The notes beneath the pieces are model-generated. The model saw only the letters and a list, made by a program, of their open reading frames with translations. It was not told the origin of the DNA and did not search any database. From Streptomyces pseudovenezuelae (lineage in GTDB: Bacteria; Actinomycetota; Actinomycetes; Streptomycetales; Streptomycetaceae): a DNA stretch of 64,000 nucleotides. Location of the stretch: positions 372,001-436,000 of the forward strand of contig NZ_KQ948152.1 in the NCBI RefSeq assembly GCF_001513955.1, given 5' to 3'. Shown one piece after another: positions 37,939-51,737 of this stretch. The number at the start of each line of letters is the position of its first letter. Within the stretch, counting starts at the first letter, position 1. A program made the translations under genes and the position numbers.

Positions 37939-38916
37939 ATGCAGCGTCATCTCATCTCGGCCGCCGACCTCACCCGCGACGACGCCGTCCTGATCCTCGA
38001 CACCGCCGAGGAGATGGCCCGGGTGGCCGACCGGCCGATCAAGAAGCTGCCGACCCTGCGCGGCCGCACGATCGTCAACCTCTTCTTCGAGGACTCCACG
38101 CGTACGCGTATCTCCTTCGAGGCCGCGGAGAAGCGGCTCTCGGCGGACGTCATCAACTTCACCGCCAAGGGCTCCAGCGTGTCCAAGGGCGAGTCCCTGA
38201 AGGACACCGCCCAGACCCTGGAGGCCATGGGCGTCGACGCCGTCGTCATCCGCCACGGCGCCTCCGGGGCGCCGTACCGTCTCGCCAACTCCGGCTGGAT
38301 CGACGCGGCCGTCATCAACGCCGGTGACGGCACCCACCAGCACCCGACCCAGGCCCTGCTGGACGCGTTCACCATGCGCCGCCGGCTCGTCGGGCGGGAC
38401 GCCGGGATCGGCCAGGACCTGGCCGGCAAGCGCATCACGATCGTCGGGGACGTCCTGCACAGCCGGGTCGCCCGCTCCAACGTCGACCTGCTGCACACCC
38501 TCGGCGCCCAGGTCACCCTCGTCGCCCCGCCCACCCTGGTGCCGGTCGGCGTCGAGACCTGGCCCTGCGAGGTGGCCTACGACCTCGACAGCACGCTCGC
38601 CAAGTCCGACGCGGTGATGATGCTGCGCGTCCAGCGCGAGCGCATGAACGCCGCGTTCTTCCCGACCGAGCGCGAGTACTCGCGGCGCTACGGCCTGGAC
38701 GGCGACCGGATGGCGCGGATGCCGGAGCACGCCATCGTGATGCACCCCGGCCCGATGGTCCGCGGTATGGAGATCACCGCCGAGGTCGCCGACTCCGACC
38801 GCTGCACCGTGGTGGAGCAGGTCGCAAACGGAGTCTCCATCCGGATGGCCGTCCTCTACCTGCTCCTGGGCGGCAACGAGCCCGCCGTCAGCCACACCCG
38901 TACCGAGGAGAAGTAA
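37939..38916 (+). CDS. pyrB: Aspartate carbamoyltransferase, catalytic subunit
   Basis: 325 residues from ATG 37939. Carbamoyl-phosphate-binding EDSTRTRISFEAAEKRL, the SxxKGES loop (SVSKGESLKDTA), GDGTHQHPTQALLDAFTM and the C-terminal MHPGPMVRGMEI aspartate-binding region are present. It commits carbamoyl phosphate to pyrimidine synthesis. No pyrI regulatory subunit gene is present, as expected for actinobacteria, where pyrB pairs with pyrC. Confidence 0.97.
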   Translation: MQRHLISAADLTRDDAVLILDTAEEMARVADRPIKKLPTLRGRTIVNLFFEDSTRTRISFEAAEKRLSADVINFTAKGSSVSKGESLKDTAQTLEAMGVDAVVIRHGASGAPYRLANSGWIDAAVINAGDGTHQHPTQALLDAFTMRRRLVGRDAGIGQDLAGKRITIVGDVLHSRVARSNVDLLHTLGAQVTLVAPPTLVPVGVETWPCEVAYDLDSTLAKSDAVMMLRVQRERMNAAFFPTEREYSRRYGLDGDRMARMPEHAIVMHPGPMVRGMEITAEVADSDRCTVVEQVANGVSIRMAVLYLLLGGNEPAVSHTRTEEK

Positions 38917-38921
38917 GTCAC

Positions 38922-40208
38922 ATGAGCAAGATCCTGATCCGTGGTGCGAAGGTGCTCGGCGGCGAGCCGCAGGACGTGCTGATCGCCGGCACGACCATCG
39001 CCCAGGTGGGCGCCGGTCTGCCGGCCGAGGGCGCCGAGGTCGTCGAGGCAGACGGCAAGGTGCTCCTGCCGGGACTCGTCGACCTGCACACCCATCTGCG
39101 CGAGCCCGGCCGCGAGGACTCCGAGACCGTCCTCACCGGGACGCGCGCGGCCGCCTCCGGCGGCTACACCGCCGTGTTCGCCATGGCCAACACCTTCCCG
39201 GTCGCGGACACCGCCGGTGTGGTCGAGCAGGTCTGGCGGCTGGGCAAGGAGCACGGCTACTGCGACGTGCAGCCCATCGGGGCCGTCACCGTCGGCCTGG
39301 AGGGCCGCAAGCTCGCCGAACTGGGCGCCATGCACGAGTCGGCCGCCGGGGTCACGGTCTTCTCCGACGACGGCAAGTGCGTCGACGACGCCGTGATCAT
39401 GCGCCGCGCGCTGGAGTACGTGAAGGCCTTCGGCGGTGTCGTCGCCCAGCACGCGCAGGAGCCGCGGCTGACCGAGGGCGCCCAGATGAACGAGGGCATC
39501 GTCTCCGCCGAGCTGGGCCTCGGCGGCTGGCCCGCGGTGGCCGAGGAGTCGATCATCGCCCGGGACGTCCTGCTCGCCGAGCACGTCGGCTCCCGCGTCC
39601 ACATCTGCCACCTGTCGACCGCCGGGTCCGTCGAGATCGTGCGCTGGGCCAAGTCCCGCGGCATCGACGTCACCGCCGAGGTCACCCCGCACCACCTGCT
39701 CCTCACCGACGAGCTGGTGCGCACCTACAACCCGGTCTACAAGGTGAACCCGCCGCTGCGCACCGAGCGGGACGTGTTCGCCCTGCGCGAGGCCCTGGCC
39801 GACGGCACCATCGACATCGTCGCCACCGACCACGCCCCGCACCCGCACGAGGACAAGGACTGCGAGTGGGCCGCCGCCGCCATGGGGATGGTCGGCCTGG
39901 AGACCGCGCTGTCAGTGGTGCAGGAGACCATGGTGGACACCGGGCTCCTCGACTGGGCCGGGGTCGCCGAGCGCATGTCCCTCGCGCCCGCTCGCATCGG
40001 ACGGGCCACGGGCCACGGCCGTCCCGTCTCGGCTGGTGAGCCCGCCAACCTCACGCTGGTCGACACGGAATACCGTGGGTCGGTGGACCCCGCGGGCTTC
40101 GCCTCGCGCAGCCGCAACACTCCCTACGAGGGGCGTGAGCTGCCGGGCCGTGTCACGCACACCTGGCTCCGGGGCAAGGCCACGCTCGTCGACGGGAAGC
40201 TCACGTGA
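38922..40208 (+). CDS. pyrC: Dihydroorotase
   Basis: 428 residues from ATG 38922 with GAGGAG upstream. Metal-binding LVDLHTHLREPGRED near residue 50, later His residues in HICHLSTAGSVE and TPHHLLLTDE, and DHAPHPHEDKD mark an active class I dihydroorotase. It closes carbamoyl aspartate to dihydroorotate. Its stop overlaps the next gene by four bases (GTGA). Confidence 0.96.
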   Translation: MSKILIRGAKVLGGEPQDVLIAGTTIAQVGAGLPAEGAEVVEADGKVLLPGLVDLHTHLREPGREDSETVLTGTRAAASGGYTAVFAMANTFPVADTAGVVEQVWRLGKEHGYCDVQPIGAVTVGLEGRKLAELGAMHESAAGVTVFSDDGKCVDDAVIMRRALEYVKAFGGVVAQHAQEPRLTEGAQMNEGIVSAELGLGGWPAVAEESIIARDVLLAEHVGSRVHICHLSTAGSVEIVRWAKSRGIDVTAEVTPHHLLLTDELVRTYNPVYKVNPPLRTERDVFALREALADGTIDIVATDHAPHPHEDKDCEWAAAAMGMVGLETALSVVQETMVDTGLLDWAGVAERMSLAPARIGRATGHGRPVSAGEPANLTLVDTEYRGSVDPAGFASRSRNTPYEGRELPGRVTHTWLRGKATLVDGKLT

Positions 40209-40780
40209 CATCTCTGCAGCATCTGGCGTACCTCGCCGCCGAGAAGAAGTCGGCCGAGGTCACCGACTGGGCCGCCCGCGTCGGCTGGCTCGTCGGCCTC
40301 GCCCTGTTCGTCGCGCTCGTCTACTGGCTGATGCGCGAGGGCTGGAAGTGGCGCGGCACGCTCCAGGGCGACCTGCCCGAGCTCCCCACCGCGCCGGACG
40401 ACCCCGGCCCGGTGAGACTGAGCATGAGCGGTCGCTACCACGGCTCCACCACCGCCGGGCAGTGGCTCGACCGGATCGTGGCGCACGGCCTGGGCACCCG
40501 CAGCCGGGTCGAGCTCACCCTGACGGACGCGGGACTGGACGTCGTACGCCCCGGCGCGACCGACTTCTTCGTCCCGCGCGAGGCGCTGCGGGAGGCCGTG
40601 CTCGGCAAGGGCATCGCGGGCAAGGTCCTGACCGAGGGCGGGCTGCTCCTGGTGACCTGGGCGCACGGCGAACGGCTGATCGACTCGGGGTTCCGCTCGG
40701 ACCACGCGGCCGAGCACACCGAGTGGGTCGACGCCATTAACTCCATGATCAACAAGACGGAAACGGAAGGCGCACGATGA
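40205..40780 (+). CDS. Conserved single-pass membrane protein of the pyr operon (PH-like domain)
   Basis: 191 residues from GTG 40205. One membrane helix (about residues 24-44) is followed by a soluble beta-rich domain (VRLSMSGRYHGSTTAGQWLDRIVAHGLGTRSRVELTLTDAGLDV). An equivalent gene lies between pyrC and carA in mycobacteria, where it is annotated as a PH-like or export protein. Overlaps of four bases on both sides make it a fixed part of the operon. Its role in pyrimidine metabolism, if any, is unknown. Confidence 0.85.
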   Translation: MTSLQHLAYLAAEKKSAEVTDWAARVGWLVGLALFVALVYWLMREGWKWRGTLQGDLPELPTAPDDPGPVRLSMSGRYHGSTTAGQWLDRIVAHGLGTRSRVELTLTDAGLDVVRPGATDFFVPREALREAVLGKGIAGKVLTEGGLLLVTWAHGERLIDSGFRSDHAAEHTEWVDAINSMINKTETEGAR

Positions 40781-41911
40781 CGACCTCCACAAGGGGGGCC
40801 TCGAAGGCTCCCGCGGTACTCGTCCTGGAGGACGGCCGGATCTTCCGCGGCCGCGCCTACGGGGCCGTGGGGGAGACCTTCGGCGAGGCCGTGTTCTCCA
40901 CCGGCATGACCGGCTACCAGGAGACCCTGACCGACCCTTCGTACGCCCACCAGATCGTCGTCGCGACCGCCCCGCAGATCGGCAACACCGGCTGGAACGA
41001 CGAGGACGACGAGTCCCGCCGCATCTGGGTCTCCGGCTACGTCGTCCGCGACCCCGCGCGTGTGCCGTCCAACTGGCGGGCCAAGCGCTCCCTGGACGAC
41101 GAGCTGGTCGCGCAGGACATCGTCGGGATCTCCGGCATCGACACCCGCGCCCTCACCCGCCACCTGCGCGAGCGCGGCTCCATGCGCTCCGGGATCTTCT
41201 CCGGCGAGGCCATCGCGGCCGAGTCCGAGCTCGTCGCGCGCGTGCAGGCCCAGCCGCACATGAAGGGCGCCTCGCTGTACGAGGAGGTCGCCACCAAGGA
41301 GACGTACGTCGTCCCCGCGGTCGGTGAGAAGAAGTTCACCGTCGCCGCCATCGACCTCGGCATCAAGGGCATGACCCCGCACCGCATGGCCCAGCGGGGC
41401 ATCGAGGTGCACGTGCTGCCGGCCACGGCGAGCGTCGACGAGGTCTACGCCGTCGAGCCGGACGGGGTGTTCTTCTCCAACGGCCCCGGCGACCCGGCGA
41501 CCGCCGACGGCCCGGTCGCCCTCATGACCGCCGTGCTGGAGCGCAGGACGCCCCTGTTCGGCATCTGCTTCGGCAACCAGATCCTCGGGCGCGCCCTCGG
41601 CTTCGGCACCTACAAGCTGAAGTACGGCCACCGGGGCATCAACCAGCCCGTGCAGGACCGTACGACCGGCAAGGTCGAGGTCACCGCGCACAACCACGGA
41701 TTCGCCGTGGACGCGCCGCTCGACAAGGTCAGCGACACGAAGTTCGGCCGCGCCGAGGTCTCCCACGTGTGCCTGAACGACGACGTCGTGGAGGGGCTCC
41801 AGCTGCTCGACCAGCCGGCCTTCTCCGTCCAGTACCACCCCGAAGCGGCAGCCGGCCCGCACGACGCCGCCTACCTGTTCGACCGCTTCGTATCCCTGAT
41901 GGAGGGCCAGC

Positions 41912-41919
<8 letters not shown>
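40777..41919 (+). CDS. carA: Carbamoyl-phosphate synthase small (glutaminase) chain
   Basis: 380 residues from ATG 40777. N-terminal ALVLEDGRIF-like domain, then a class I amidotransferase with the nucleophile Cys in FGICFGNQILGRALG and the His/Glu pair in SVQYHPEA. It releases ammonia from glutamine for carB. The Asn after CFG replaces the more usual His (GICLGHQ), a substitution outside the catalytic triad. Overlaps carB by eight bases. Confidence 0.96.
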
Positions 41920-45220
<3,301 letters not shown>

Positions 45221-45227
45221 AAGCCCT

Positions 45228-45257
45228 GAGGGGGACACCGGAAACGGTGTCCCCCTC
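45228..45257 (+). terminator. Terminator or attenuator between carB and pyrD
   Basis: Perfect 13-bp stem (45228-45240 with 45245-45257) closed by a GAAA tetraloop, eight bases after the carB stop. pyrD begins only 15 bases later with no room for a promoter, so pyrDF must depend on readthrough or on a promoter inside carB. Confidence 0.75.
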
Positions 45258-45271
45258 TTCATGAGGACACC

Positions 45272-46377
<1,106 letters not shown>

Positions 46378-46381
<4 letters not shown>

Positions 46382-47217
46382 CCGAGCCCTTCGGCGCCCG
46401 ACTGCGTCAGGCCATGGACGAGCGCGGCCCGCTGTGCGTGGGAATCGACCCGCACGCCTCACTGCTCAGCGAGTGGGGCCTGAACGACGACGTGGCCGGT
46501 CTGGAGCGCTTCAGCCGCACGGTCGTCGAGGCACTGTCCGACCGGGTCGCCGTGTTCAAGCCCCAGAGCGCGTTCTTCGAGCGCTTCGGCTCGCGCGGGG
46601 TCGCCGTCCTGGAGAAGACCGTCCAGGAGGCCCGCGCGGCCGGTGCGCTGGTCCTCATGGACGCCAAGCGCGGTGACATCGGCTCGACCATGGCCGCCTA
46701 CGCCGAGGCCTTCCTGCGCAAGGACTCCCCGCTGTTCTCGGACGCCCTGACGGTGTCGCCGTACCTCGGCTACGGCTCGCTCTCGCCGGCGATCGCGCTG
46801 GCGCGCGAGAGCGGCGCGGGCCTGTTCGTGCTGGCCCTGACCTCCAACCCGGAGGGCGGCGAGGTCCAGCACGCGGTCCGCGCGGACGGCCGGAACGTCG
46901 GCGCGACCATGCTGGCCCATCTGGCCGCCGAGAACACGGGCGAGGAGCCCCTGGGGTCCTTCGGCGCCGTCGTGGGGGCAACCCTGGGCGATCTGTCGAC
47001 GTACGACCTGGACATCAACGGCCCGCTCCTCGCGCCCGGCGTCGGCGCGCAGGGGGCCACTCCGGCCGATCTGCCGCGGGTCTTCGGGGCCGCGATCCGC
47101 AATGTCGTCCCCAACGTCAGCCGCGGGGTGCTGCGGCACGGCCCCGACGCCGGTGCGCTGCGCGACTCCGCCGAGCGGTTCGCGGACGAGATCCGGTCGG
47201 CGCTGCCGAACGCGTGA
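46378..47217 (+). CDS. pyrF: Orotidine 5'-phosphate decarboxylase (type 2)
   Basis: 279 residues, the longer type found in actinobacteria. Catalytic Lys/Asp array VLMDAKRGDIGSTMAAYAEAF (about residues 92-112) and GVDPH-like start LCVGIDPHASLL are clear, with a C-terminal phosphate-gripper region. It makes UMP, the end of the pathway, and therefore the effector of PyrR. Ends at a 12-bp hairpin. Confidence 0.96.
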
Positions 47218-47224
47218 CGACGTT

Positions 47225-47260
47225 CGAACCCCTCGTTCGAGTGCTCCGACGAGGGGTTCG
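47225..47260 (+). terminator. Terminator of the pyr cluster
   Basis: CGAACCCCTCGT (47225-47236) pairs perfectly with ACGAGGGGTTCG (47249-47260) around a 12-base loop, seven bases after the pyrF stop. Confidence 0.8.
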
Positions 47261-47357
47261 AGGCCCGCTTGAGTCTGAATACATCCTCAAATCCGGGGCA
47301 GTATGTCAGGAATGTCCGGCCTGACGGAGGCTGACCAGGACTTTTCCGCTGTTCTCG

Positions 47358-47386
47358 CTGACTCTGGCGGACTTGGCCGCTAGTCT
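47358..47386 (+). promoter_or_regulatory. Candidate promoter of the sIHF gene
   Basis: CTGACT (47358-47363) and TAGTCT (47381-47386) with a 17-base spacer resemble a vegetative promoter. A leader of about 100 bases follows before GTG 47497. Confidence 0.5.
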
Positions 47387-47496
47387 CCGACGCAGAGTCA
47401 ACGGGCGAGCGTGTTGCTCGTGGCTCCCCAGGTGTGGGGCGACTAGGTTCCTCACCGGTCCGTATCCGACAGTTCGACATCCGAGGTGACGTAGGC

Positions 47497-47820
47497 GTGG
47501 CTCTTCCGCCCCTTACCCCTGAACAGCGCGCAGCCGCGCTCGAAAAGGCCGCCGCGGCTCGCCGGGAGCGGGCCGAGGTCAAGAATCGACTCAAGCACTC
47601 CGGCGCCTCTCTCCACGAGGTCATCAAGCAGGGCCAGGAGAACGACGTCATCGGCAAGATGAAGGTCTCCGCCCTGCTCGAGTCCCTGCCGGGCGTGGGC
47701 AAGGTCCGCGCCAAGCAGATCATGGAGCGGCTCGGCATCTCCGAGAGCCGTCGTGTGCGCGGCCTCGGCTCCAACCAGATCGCTTCGCTGGAGCGTGAGT
47801 TCGGCAGCACCGGTTCCTGA
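47497..47820 (+). CDS. sihf: Streptomyces integration host factor (sIHF)
   Basis: 107 residues from GTG 47497; longer in-frame starts are not needed. Sequence from ALPPLTPEQRAAALEKAAAARRERAEVKNRLK onward is the known sIHF/mIHF protein, with a long N-terminal helix and a helix-two-turn-helix domain (LLESLPGVGKVRAKQIMERLGI). It is a nucleoid-associated protein needed for normal chromosome compaction, sporulation and antibiotic production. Lies between pyrF and gmk as in other actinobacteria. Confidence 0.95.
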   Translation: MALPPLTPEQRAAALEKAAAARRERAEVKNRLKHSGASLHEVIKQGQENDVIGKMKVSALLESLPGVGKVRAKQIMERLGISESRRVRGLGSNQIASLEREFGSTGS

Positions 47821-47880
47821 ACCGGGTCTCTCCGGGAAGGGGAGTCCCGGGCACTCCGGGATTGCTGGAATAATCGCTGC

Positions 47881-48474
47881 ATGGCTGCAACATTCCGGGG
47901 GACGACCCCCGAGCCCCCGGACGTACGTCCGCGGCTGACCGTGCTCTCCGGCCCCTCAGGGGTCGGCAAGAGCACGGTCGTCGCTCATATGCGCAAGGAG
48001 CACCCCGAGGTCTGGCTCTCGGTGTCGGCGACGACCCGCAAGCCGCGCCCGGGTGAGAAGCACGGCGTCCACTATTTCTTCGTCACCGACGAGGAGATGG
48101 ACAAGCTGATCGCCAACGGCGAGCTGCTGGAGTGGGCCGAGTTCGCCGGCAACCGCTACGGCACACCGCGTGCGGCCGTGCTGGAGCGGCTGGAGGCGGG
48201 CGAGCCCGTCCTGCTGGAGATCGACCTCCAGGGTGCCCGGCAGGTCCGTGAGTCCATGGCGGACGCCCAGCTGGTGTTCCTGGCTCCTCCCTCCTGGGAG
48301 GAGCTCGTGCGCAGACTCACCGGACGGGGCACCGAACCGCCCGAGGTGATCGAGCGCCGCCTGGAGTCGGCGAAGATCGAACTGGCGGCTGAACCCGAGT
48401 TCGATGTGACCTTGGTCAACACCTCCGTCGAGGACGTGGCGCGCGAGCTGCTAGCCTTGATGGATGTTGTGTGA
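47881..48474 (+). CDS. gmk: Guanylate kinase
   Basis: 197 residues from ATG 47881. P-loop LTVLSGPSGVGKSTVV (about residues 19-34), GMP-binding SATTRKPRPGEKHGVHYFFV and LLEWAEFAGNRYGT, and the lid LTGRGTEPPEVIERRL are present. It phosphorylates GMP to GDP. The gmk-rpoZ-coaBC-metK-priA order is a widespread bacterial arrangement. Confidence 0.97.
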   Translation: MAATFRGTTPEPPDVRPRLTVLSGPSGVGKSTVVAHMRKEHPEVWLSVSATTRKPRPGEKHGVHYFFVTDEEMDKLIANGELLEWAEFAGNRYGTPRAAVLERLEAGEPVLLEIDLQGARQVRESMADAQLVFLAPPSWEELVRRLTGRGTEPPEVIERRLESAKIELAAEPEFDVTLVNTSVEDVARELLALMDVV

Positions 48475-48539
48475 TCGTGCCTGCTCATCGAGGCTTGATC
48501 ATTCGCACTGAATCTTTCCCATCCATCGGAAGGTAGAGC

Positions 48540-48812
48540 GTGTCCTCTTCCATCTCCGCGCCCGAGGGCATCATCAACCCGCCGATCGACGAGCTCCTCG
48601 AGGCCACTGACTCGAAGTACAGCCTCGTGATCTACGCGGCCAAGCGGGCCCGCCAGATCAACGCGTACTACTCGCAGCTCGGCGAGGGCCTGCTGGAGTA
48701 CGTCGGTCCGCTGGTGGACACCCACGTCCACGAGAAGCCGCTCTCGATCGCCCTGCGCGAGATCAACGCGGGTCTGCTGACGTCCGAGGCCGTCGAGGGC
48801 CCGGCGCAGTAG
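48540..48812 (+). CDS. rpoZ: RNA polymerase omega subunit
   Basis: 90 residues from GTG 48540 with GGAAGG upstream. The core motif LLEATDSKYSLVIYAAKRARQINAYYSQLGEG and the C-terminal KPLSIALREINAGLL match omega, which helps fold and hold the beta' subunit. Omega also forms part of the ppGpp binding site in some bacteria. Confidence 0.96.
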   Translation: MSSSISAPEGIINPPIDELLEATDSKYSLVIYAAKRARQINAYYSQLGEGLLEYVGPLVDTHVHEKPLSIALREINAGLLTSEAVEGPAQ

Positions 48813-48840
48813 TAGCACTTTCAGCTTTTCGCTGACTTAT

Positions 48841-48875
48841 CCACAGGCCCGGCAGCGCGACTGCCGGGCCTGTGG
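48841..48875. terminator. Hairpin after rpoZ
   Basis: Perfect 15-bp stem (48841-48855 with 48861-48875) with loop CGCGA, 29 bases after the rpoZ stop. Confidence 0.8.
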
Positions 48876-48928
48876 TGTGTGATGGACCCGTACGCCGCCC
48901 GCGTACGTTGCCGAGCCGGGGAGAGACG

Positions 48929-50131
48929 GTGGACAAGCCGAAGGTCGTGCTGGGGGTCAGCGGCGGCATCGCCGCGTACAAGGCCTGCGAGCTGCTGAGA
49001 AGGCTCACGGAGTCCGGCCATGACGTCCGCGTCGTCCCCACCGCCTCCGCACTGCACTTCGTGGGCGCCGCCACCTGGTCCGCCCTGTCCGGCCACCCGG
49101 TCTCGACCGAGGTCTGGGACGACGTCCACGAGGTCCCGCACGTGCGCATCGGGCAGCACGCCGACCTCGTCGTGGTGGCCCCGGCCACGGCCGACATGCT
49201 CGCCAAGGCGGCACACGGCCTGGCGGACGACCTCCTCACCAACACGCTCCTCACGGCCCGCTGTCCCGTCGTCTTCGCACCCGCCATGCACACCGAGATG
49301 TGGGAGCACCCGGCCACCCAGGAGAACGTGGCGACCCTCCGCCGCCGCGGCGCCCTCGTGATCGAACCGGCCGTCGGCCGTCTGACCGGCGTCGACACCG
49401 GCAAGGGCCGGCTGCCGGATCCCGCCGAGATCTTCGAGGTCTGCCGCCGCGTGCTGGCCCGCGGTGCCATCGAGCCCGACCTGAGGGGCCGGCACGTCGT
49501 CGTCAGCGCCGGCGGCACCCGCGAGCCCCTCGACCCGGTCCGCTTCCTCGGCAACCGCTCCTCCGGCAAGCAGGGCTACGCCCTCGCCCGCACCGCGGCC
49601 GCGCGCGGCGCCCGGGTGACGCTGATCGCGGCGAACACCGGCATGGCGGACCCGGCCGGTGTGGACGTGGTCCAGGTGGGGACGGCCGTCCAGCTGCGCG
49701 AAGCGGTCCTGAAGGCGGCGGCCGACGCCGACGCCGTCGTCATGGCGGCGGCGGTCGCGGACTTCCGGCCGCAGACGTACGCGGCCGGAAAGATCAAGAA
49801 GAAGGACGGCCAGGACCCCGACCCCATCGTCCTGGTGCGGAATCCGGACATCCTCGCCGAGATCTCGGCCGAGCGCGCCCGCTCCGGTCAGGTGATCGTC
49901 GGATTCGCCGCCGAGACCGACGACGTGCTGGCCAACGGCCGTACGAAGCTGCGGCGCAAGGGCTGCGACCTCCTCGTGGTCAACGAGGTGGGGGAGCGCA
50001 AGACCTTCGGGTCGGAGGAGAACGAGGCGGTGGTGCTGGGCGCCGACGGCAGTGAGACCCCGGTGCCGTACGGCCCCAAGGAGTTCCTGGCCGAAACCGT
50101 ATGGGACCTGGTGGCGCGGCGCCTGAACTGA
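48929..50131 (+). CDS. coaBC: Bifunctional phosphopantothenoylcysteine decarboxylase / synthase
   Basis: 400 residues from GTG 48929, which has GGGGAGAG upstream; a longer frame to 48872 would overlap the terminator. The N-terminal flavin decarboxylase domain (CoaC) has GVSGGIAAYKACELLRRL, ATADMLAKAAHGLADDLLTN and PAMHTEMWEHPATQENV. The CoaB domain starts near residue 185 with VVSAGGTREPLDPVRFLGNRSSGKQGYA and ends in LVVNEVG. It performs two steps of coenzyme A synthesis. Confidence 0.96.
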   Translation: MDKPKVVLGVSGGIAAYKACELLRRLTESGHDVRVVPTASALHFVGAATWSALSGHPVSTEVWDDVHEVPHVRIGQHADLVVVAPATADMLAKAAHGLADDLLTNTLLTARCPVVFAPAMHTEMWEHPATQENVATLRRRGALVIEPAVGRLTGVDTGKGRLPDPAEIFEVCRRVLARGAIEPDLRGRHVVVSAGGTREPLDPVRFLGNRSSGKQGYALARTAAARGARVTLIAANTGMADPAGVDVVQVGTAVQLREAVLKAAADADAVVMAAAVADFRPQTYAAGKIKKKDGQDPDPIVLVRNPDILAEISAERARSGQVIVGFAAETDDVLANGRTKLRRKGCDLLVVNEVGERKTFGSEENEAVVLGADGSETPVPYGPKEFLAETVWDLVARRLN

Positions 50132-50160
50132 GGGTTTCCTTCGCTTCTCGGTCCCCACGA

Positions 50161-50177
50161 ACCTCTGTCGCAGAGGT
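50161..50177. terminator. Short hairpin after coaBC
   Basis: ACCTCTG (50161-50167) pairs with CAGAGGT (50171-50177) around a 3-base loop, 29 bases beyond the coaBC stop. Shorter than the other hairpins in the window, so its role is uncertain. Confidence 0.35.
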
Positions 50178-50371
50178 GTGGCGCCCCTGGCCAAGTCCGC
50201 TCCGAATTGGGCACAATGCCCGTGCCGCAGGTCACGGCACTCCCGAGAGGCGAGACAGGGGGGCCGGTGACCGAGGTCGACCGATAAACTGTTCTCGGAC
50301 GTTGCCGGGCGCAGCCCCCGAGCCCGTCCGCCAATGATCAGCCAGCAGCCGCTGCAACCCCAGGGAGCGTT

Positions 50372-51580
50372 GTGTCCCGTCGTCTGTTCACCTCGGAGTC
50401 CGTCACCGAGGGCCACCCCGACAAGATCGCTGACCAGATCAGTGACACCATCCTCGACGCGCTCCTCAAGGAGGACCCGACCTCCCGGGTCGCTGTCGAG
50501 ACCCTGATCACCACCGGTCTGGTGCATGTGGCCGGTGAGGTCACGACCAAGACCTACGCGCCGATCGCCCAGCTGGTGCGCGACAAGATCCTGGAGATCG
50601 GTTACGACTCCTCGAAGAAGGGCTTCGACGGCGCCTCCTGCGGTGTCTCGGTGTCGATCGGCGCGCAGTCCCCCGACATCGCGCAGGGCGTCGACACGGC
50701 GTACGAGAACCGGGTCGAGGGCGACGAGGACGAGCTGGACCGCCAGGGCGCGGGTGACCAGGGTCTGATGTTCGGTTACGCGACGGACGAGACCCCCACC
50801 CTGATGCCGCTGCCGATCTTCCTGGCGCACCGTCTCGCCAAGCGCCTCTCCGAGGTCCGCAAGAACGGCACCATCCCCTACCTGCGCCCGGACGGCAAGA
50901 CGCAGGTCACCATCGAGTACGACGGCGACAAGGCCGTCCGTCTCGACACGGTCGTCGTCTCCTCGCAGCACGCGTCCGACATCGACCTGGACTCGCTGCT
51001 CGCTCCGGACATCCGCGAGTTCGTCGTGGAGCCGGAGCTCAAGGCGCTCCTCGACGAGGGCATCAAGCTGGACGCGGACAGCTACCGCCTTCTGGTCAAC
51101 CCCACCGGCCGGTTCGAGATCGGCGGCCCGATGGGTGACGCGGGCCTGACCGGCCGCAAGATCATCATCGACACCTACGGCGGCATGGCCCGCCACGGCG
51201 GCGGTGCCTTCTCCGGCAAGGACCCGTCCAAGGTGGACCGCTCGGCCGCGTACGCGATGCGCTGGGTCGCCAAGAACGTCGTGGCGGCGGGTCTCGCCTC
51301 CCGCTGCGAGGTCCAGGTGGCCTACGCCATCGGCAAGGCCGAGCCCGTGGGCCTGTTCGTCGAGACCTTCGGCACCGAGAAGGTCGACACGGACAAGATC
51401 GAGAAGGCGATCGACGAGGTCTTCGACCTGCGTCCGGCCGCCATCATCCGCGACCTCGACCTGCTGCGCCCGATCTACTCCCTGACGGCGGCGTACGGCC
51501 ACTTCGGCCGTGAGCTGCCGGAGTTCACGTGGGAGAAGACCGACCGCGTCGAGGCGCTGCGCAAGGCCGCGGGCCTGTAG
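50372..51580 (+). CDS. metK: S-adenosylmethionine synthetase
   Basis: 402 residues from GTG 50372 (AGGGAG upstream). Signatures are LFTSESVTEGHPDKIADQISD, GAGDQGLMFGYATDET and GGGAFSGKDPSKVDRSAAYAMRW. It makes the methyl donor SAM. No SAM riboswitch is recognisable in the 240 bases upstream, which hold only a weak -10-like TAAACT. Confidence 0.97.
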   Translation: MSRRLFTSESVTEGHPDKIADQISDTILDALLKEDPTSRVAVETLITTGLVHVAGEVTTKTYAPIAQLVRDKILEIGYDSSKKGFDGASCGVSVSIGAQSPDIAQGVDTAYENRVEGDEDELDRQGAGDQGLMFGYATDETPTLMPLPIFLAHRLAKRLSEVRKNGTIPYLRPDGKTQVTIEYDGDKAVRLDTVVVSSQHASDIDLDSLLAPDIREFVVEPELKALLDEGIKLDADSYRLLVNPTGRFEIGGPMGDAGLTGRKIIIDTYGGMARHGGGAFSGKDPSKVDRSAAYAMRWVAKNVVAAGLASRCEVQVAYAIGKAEPVGLFVETFGTEKVDTDKIEKAIDEVFDLRPAAIIRDLDLLRPIYSLTAAYGHFGRELPEFTWEKTDRVEALRKAAGL

Positions 51581-51737
51581 GTCCGTCAGCCCCCGCGGTT
51601 TCGTCACCGAGGCCCGGTGTCCCTCTGGGATGCCGGGCCTCGGCGCGTCCCGGGGCGCCGGGCCGAGGCGTCCCGCCGGCCGCCCCTCCGGGTCCGGGCG
51701 GCGTCGGTTGTCAGTGGGGTTTGGTAAGAATGCAGGC

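Noticed and set aside
50132..50371. SAM riboswitch upstream of metK
   Set aside because: No SAM-box core or expression platform could be recognised. Only a small hairpin and a weak -10-like element are present.
51708..51731. TTGTCA and TAAGAAT just before priA as a promoter
   Set aside because: Spacing between the boxes is only about 11-12 bases and the -10 would lie within seven bases of the start codon.
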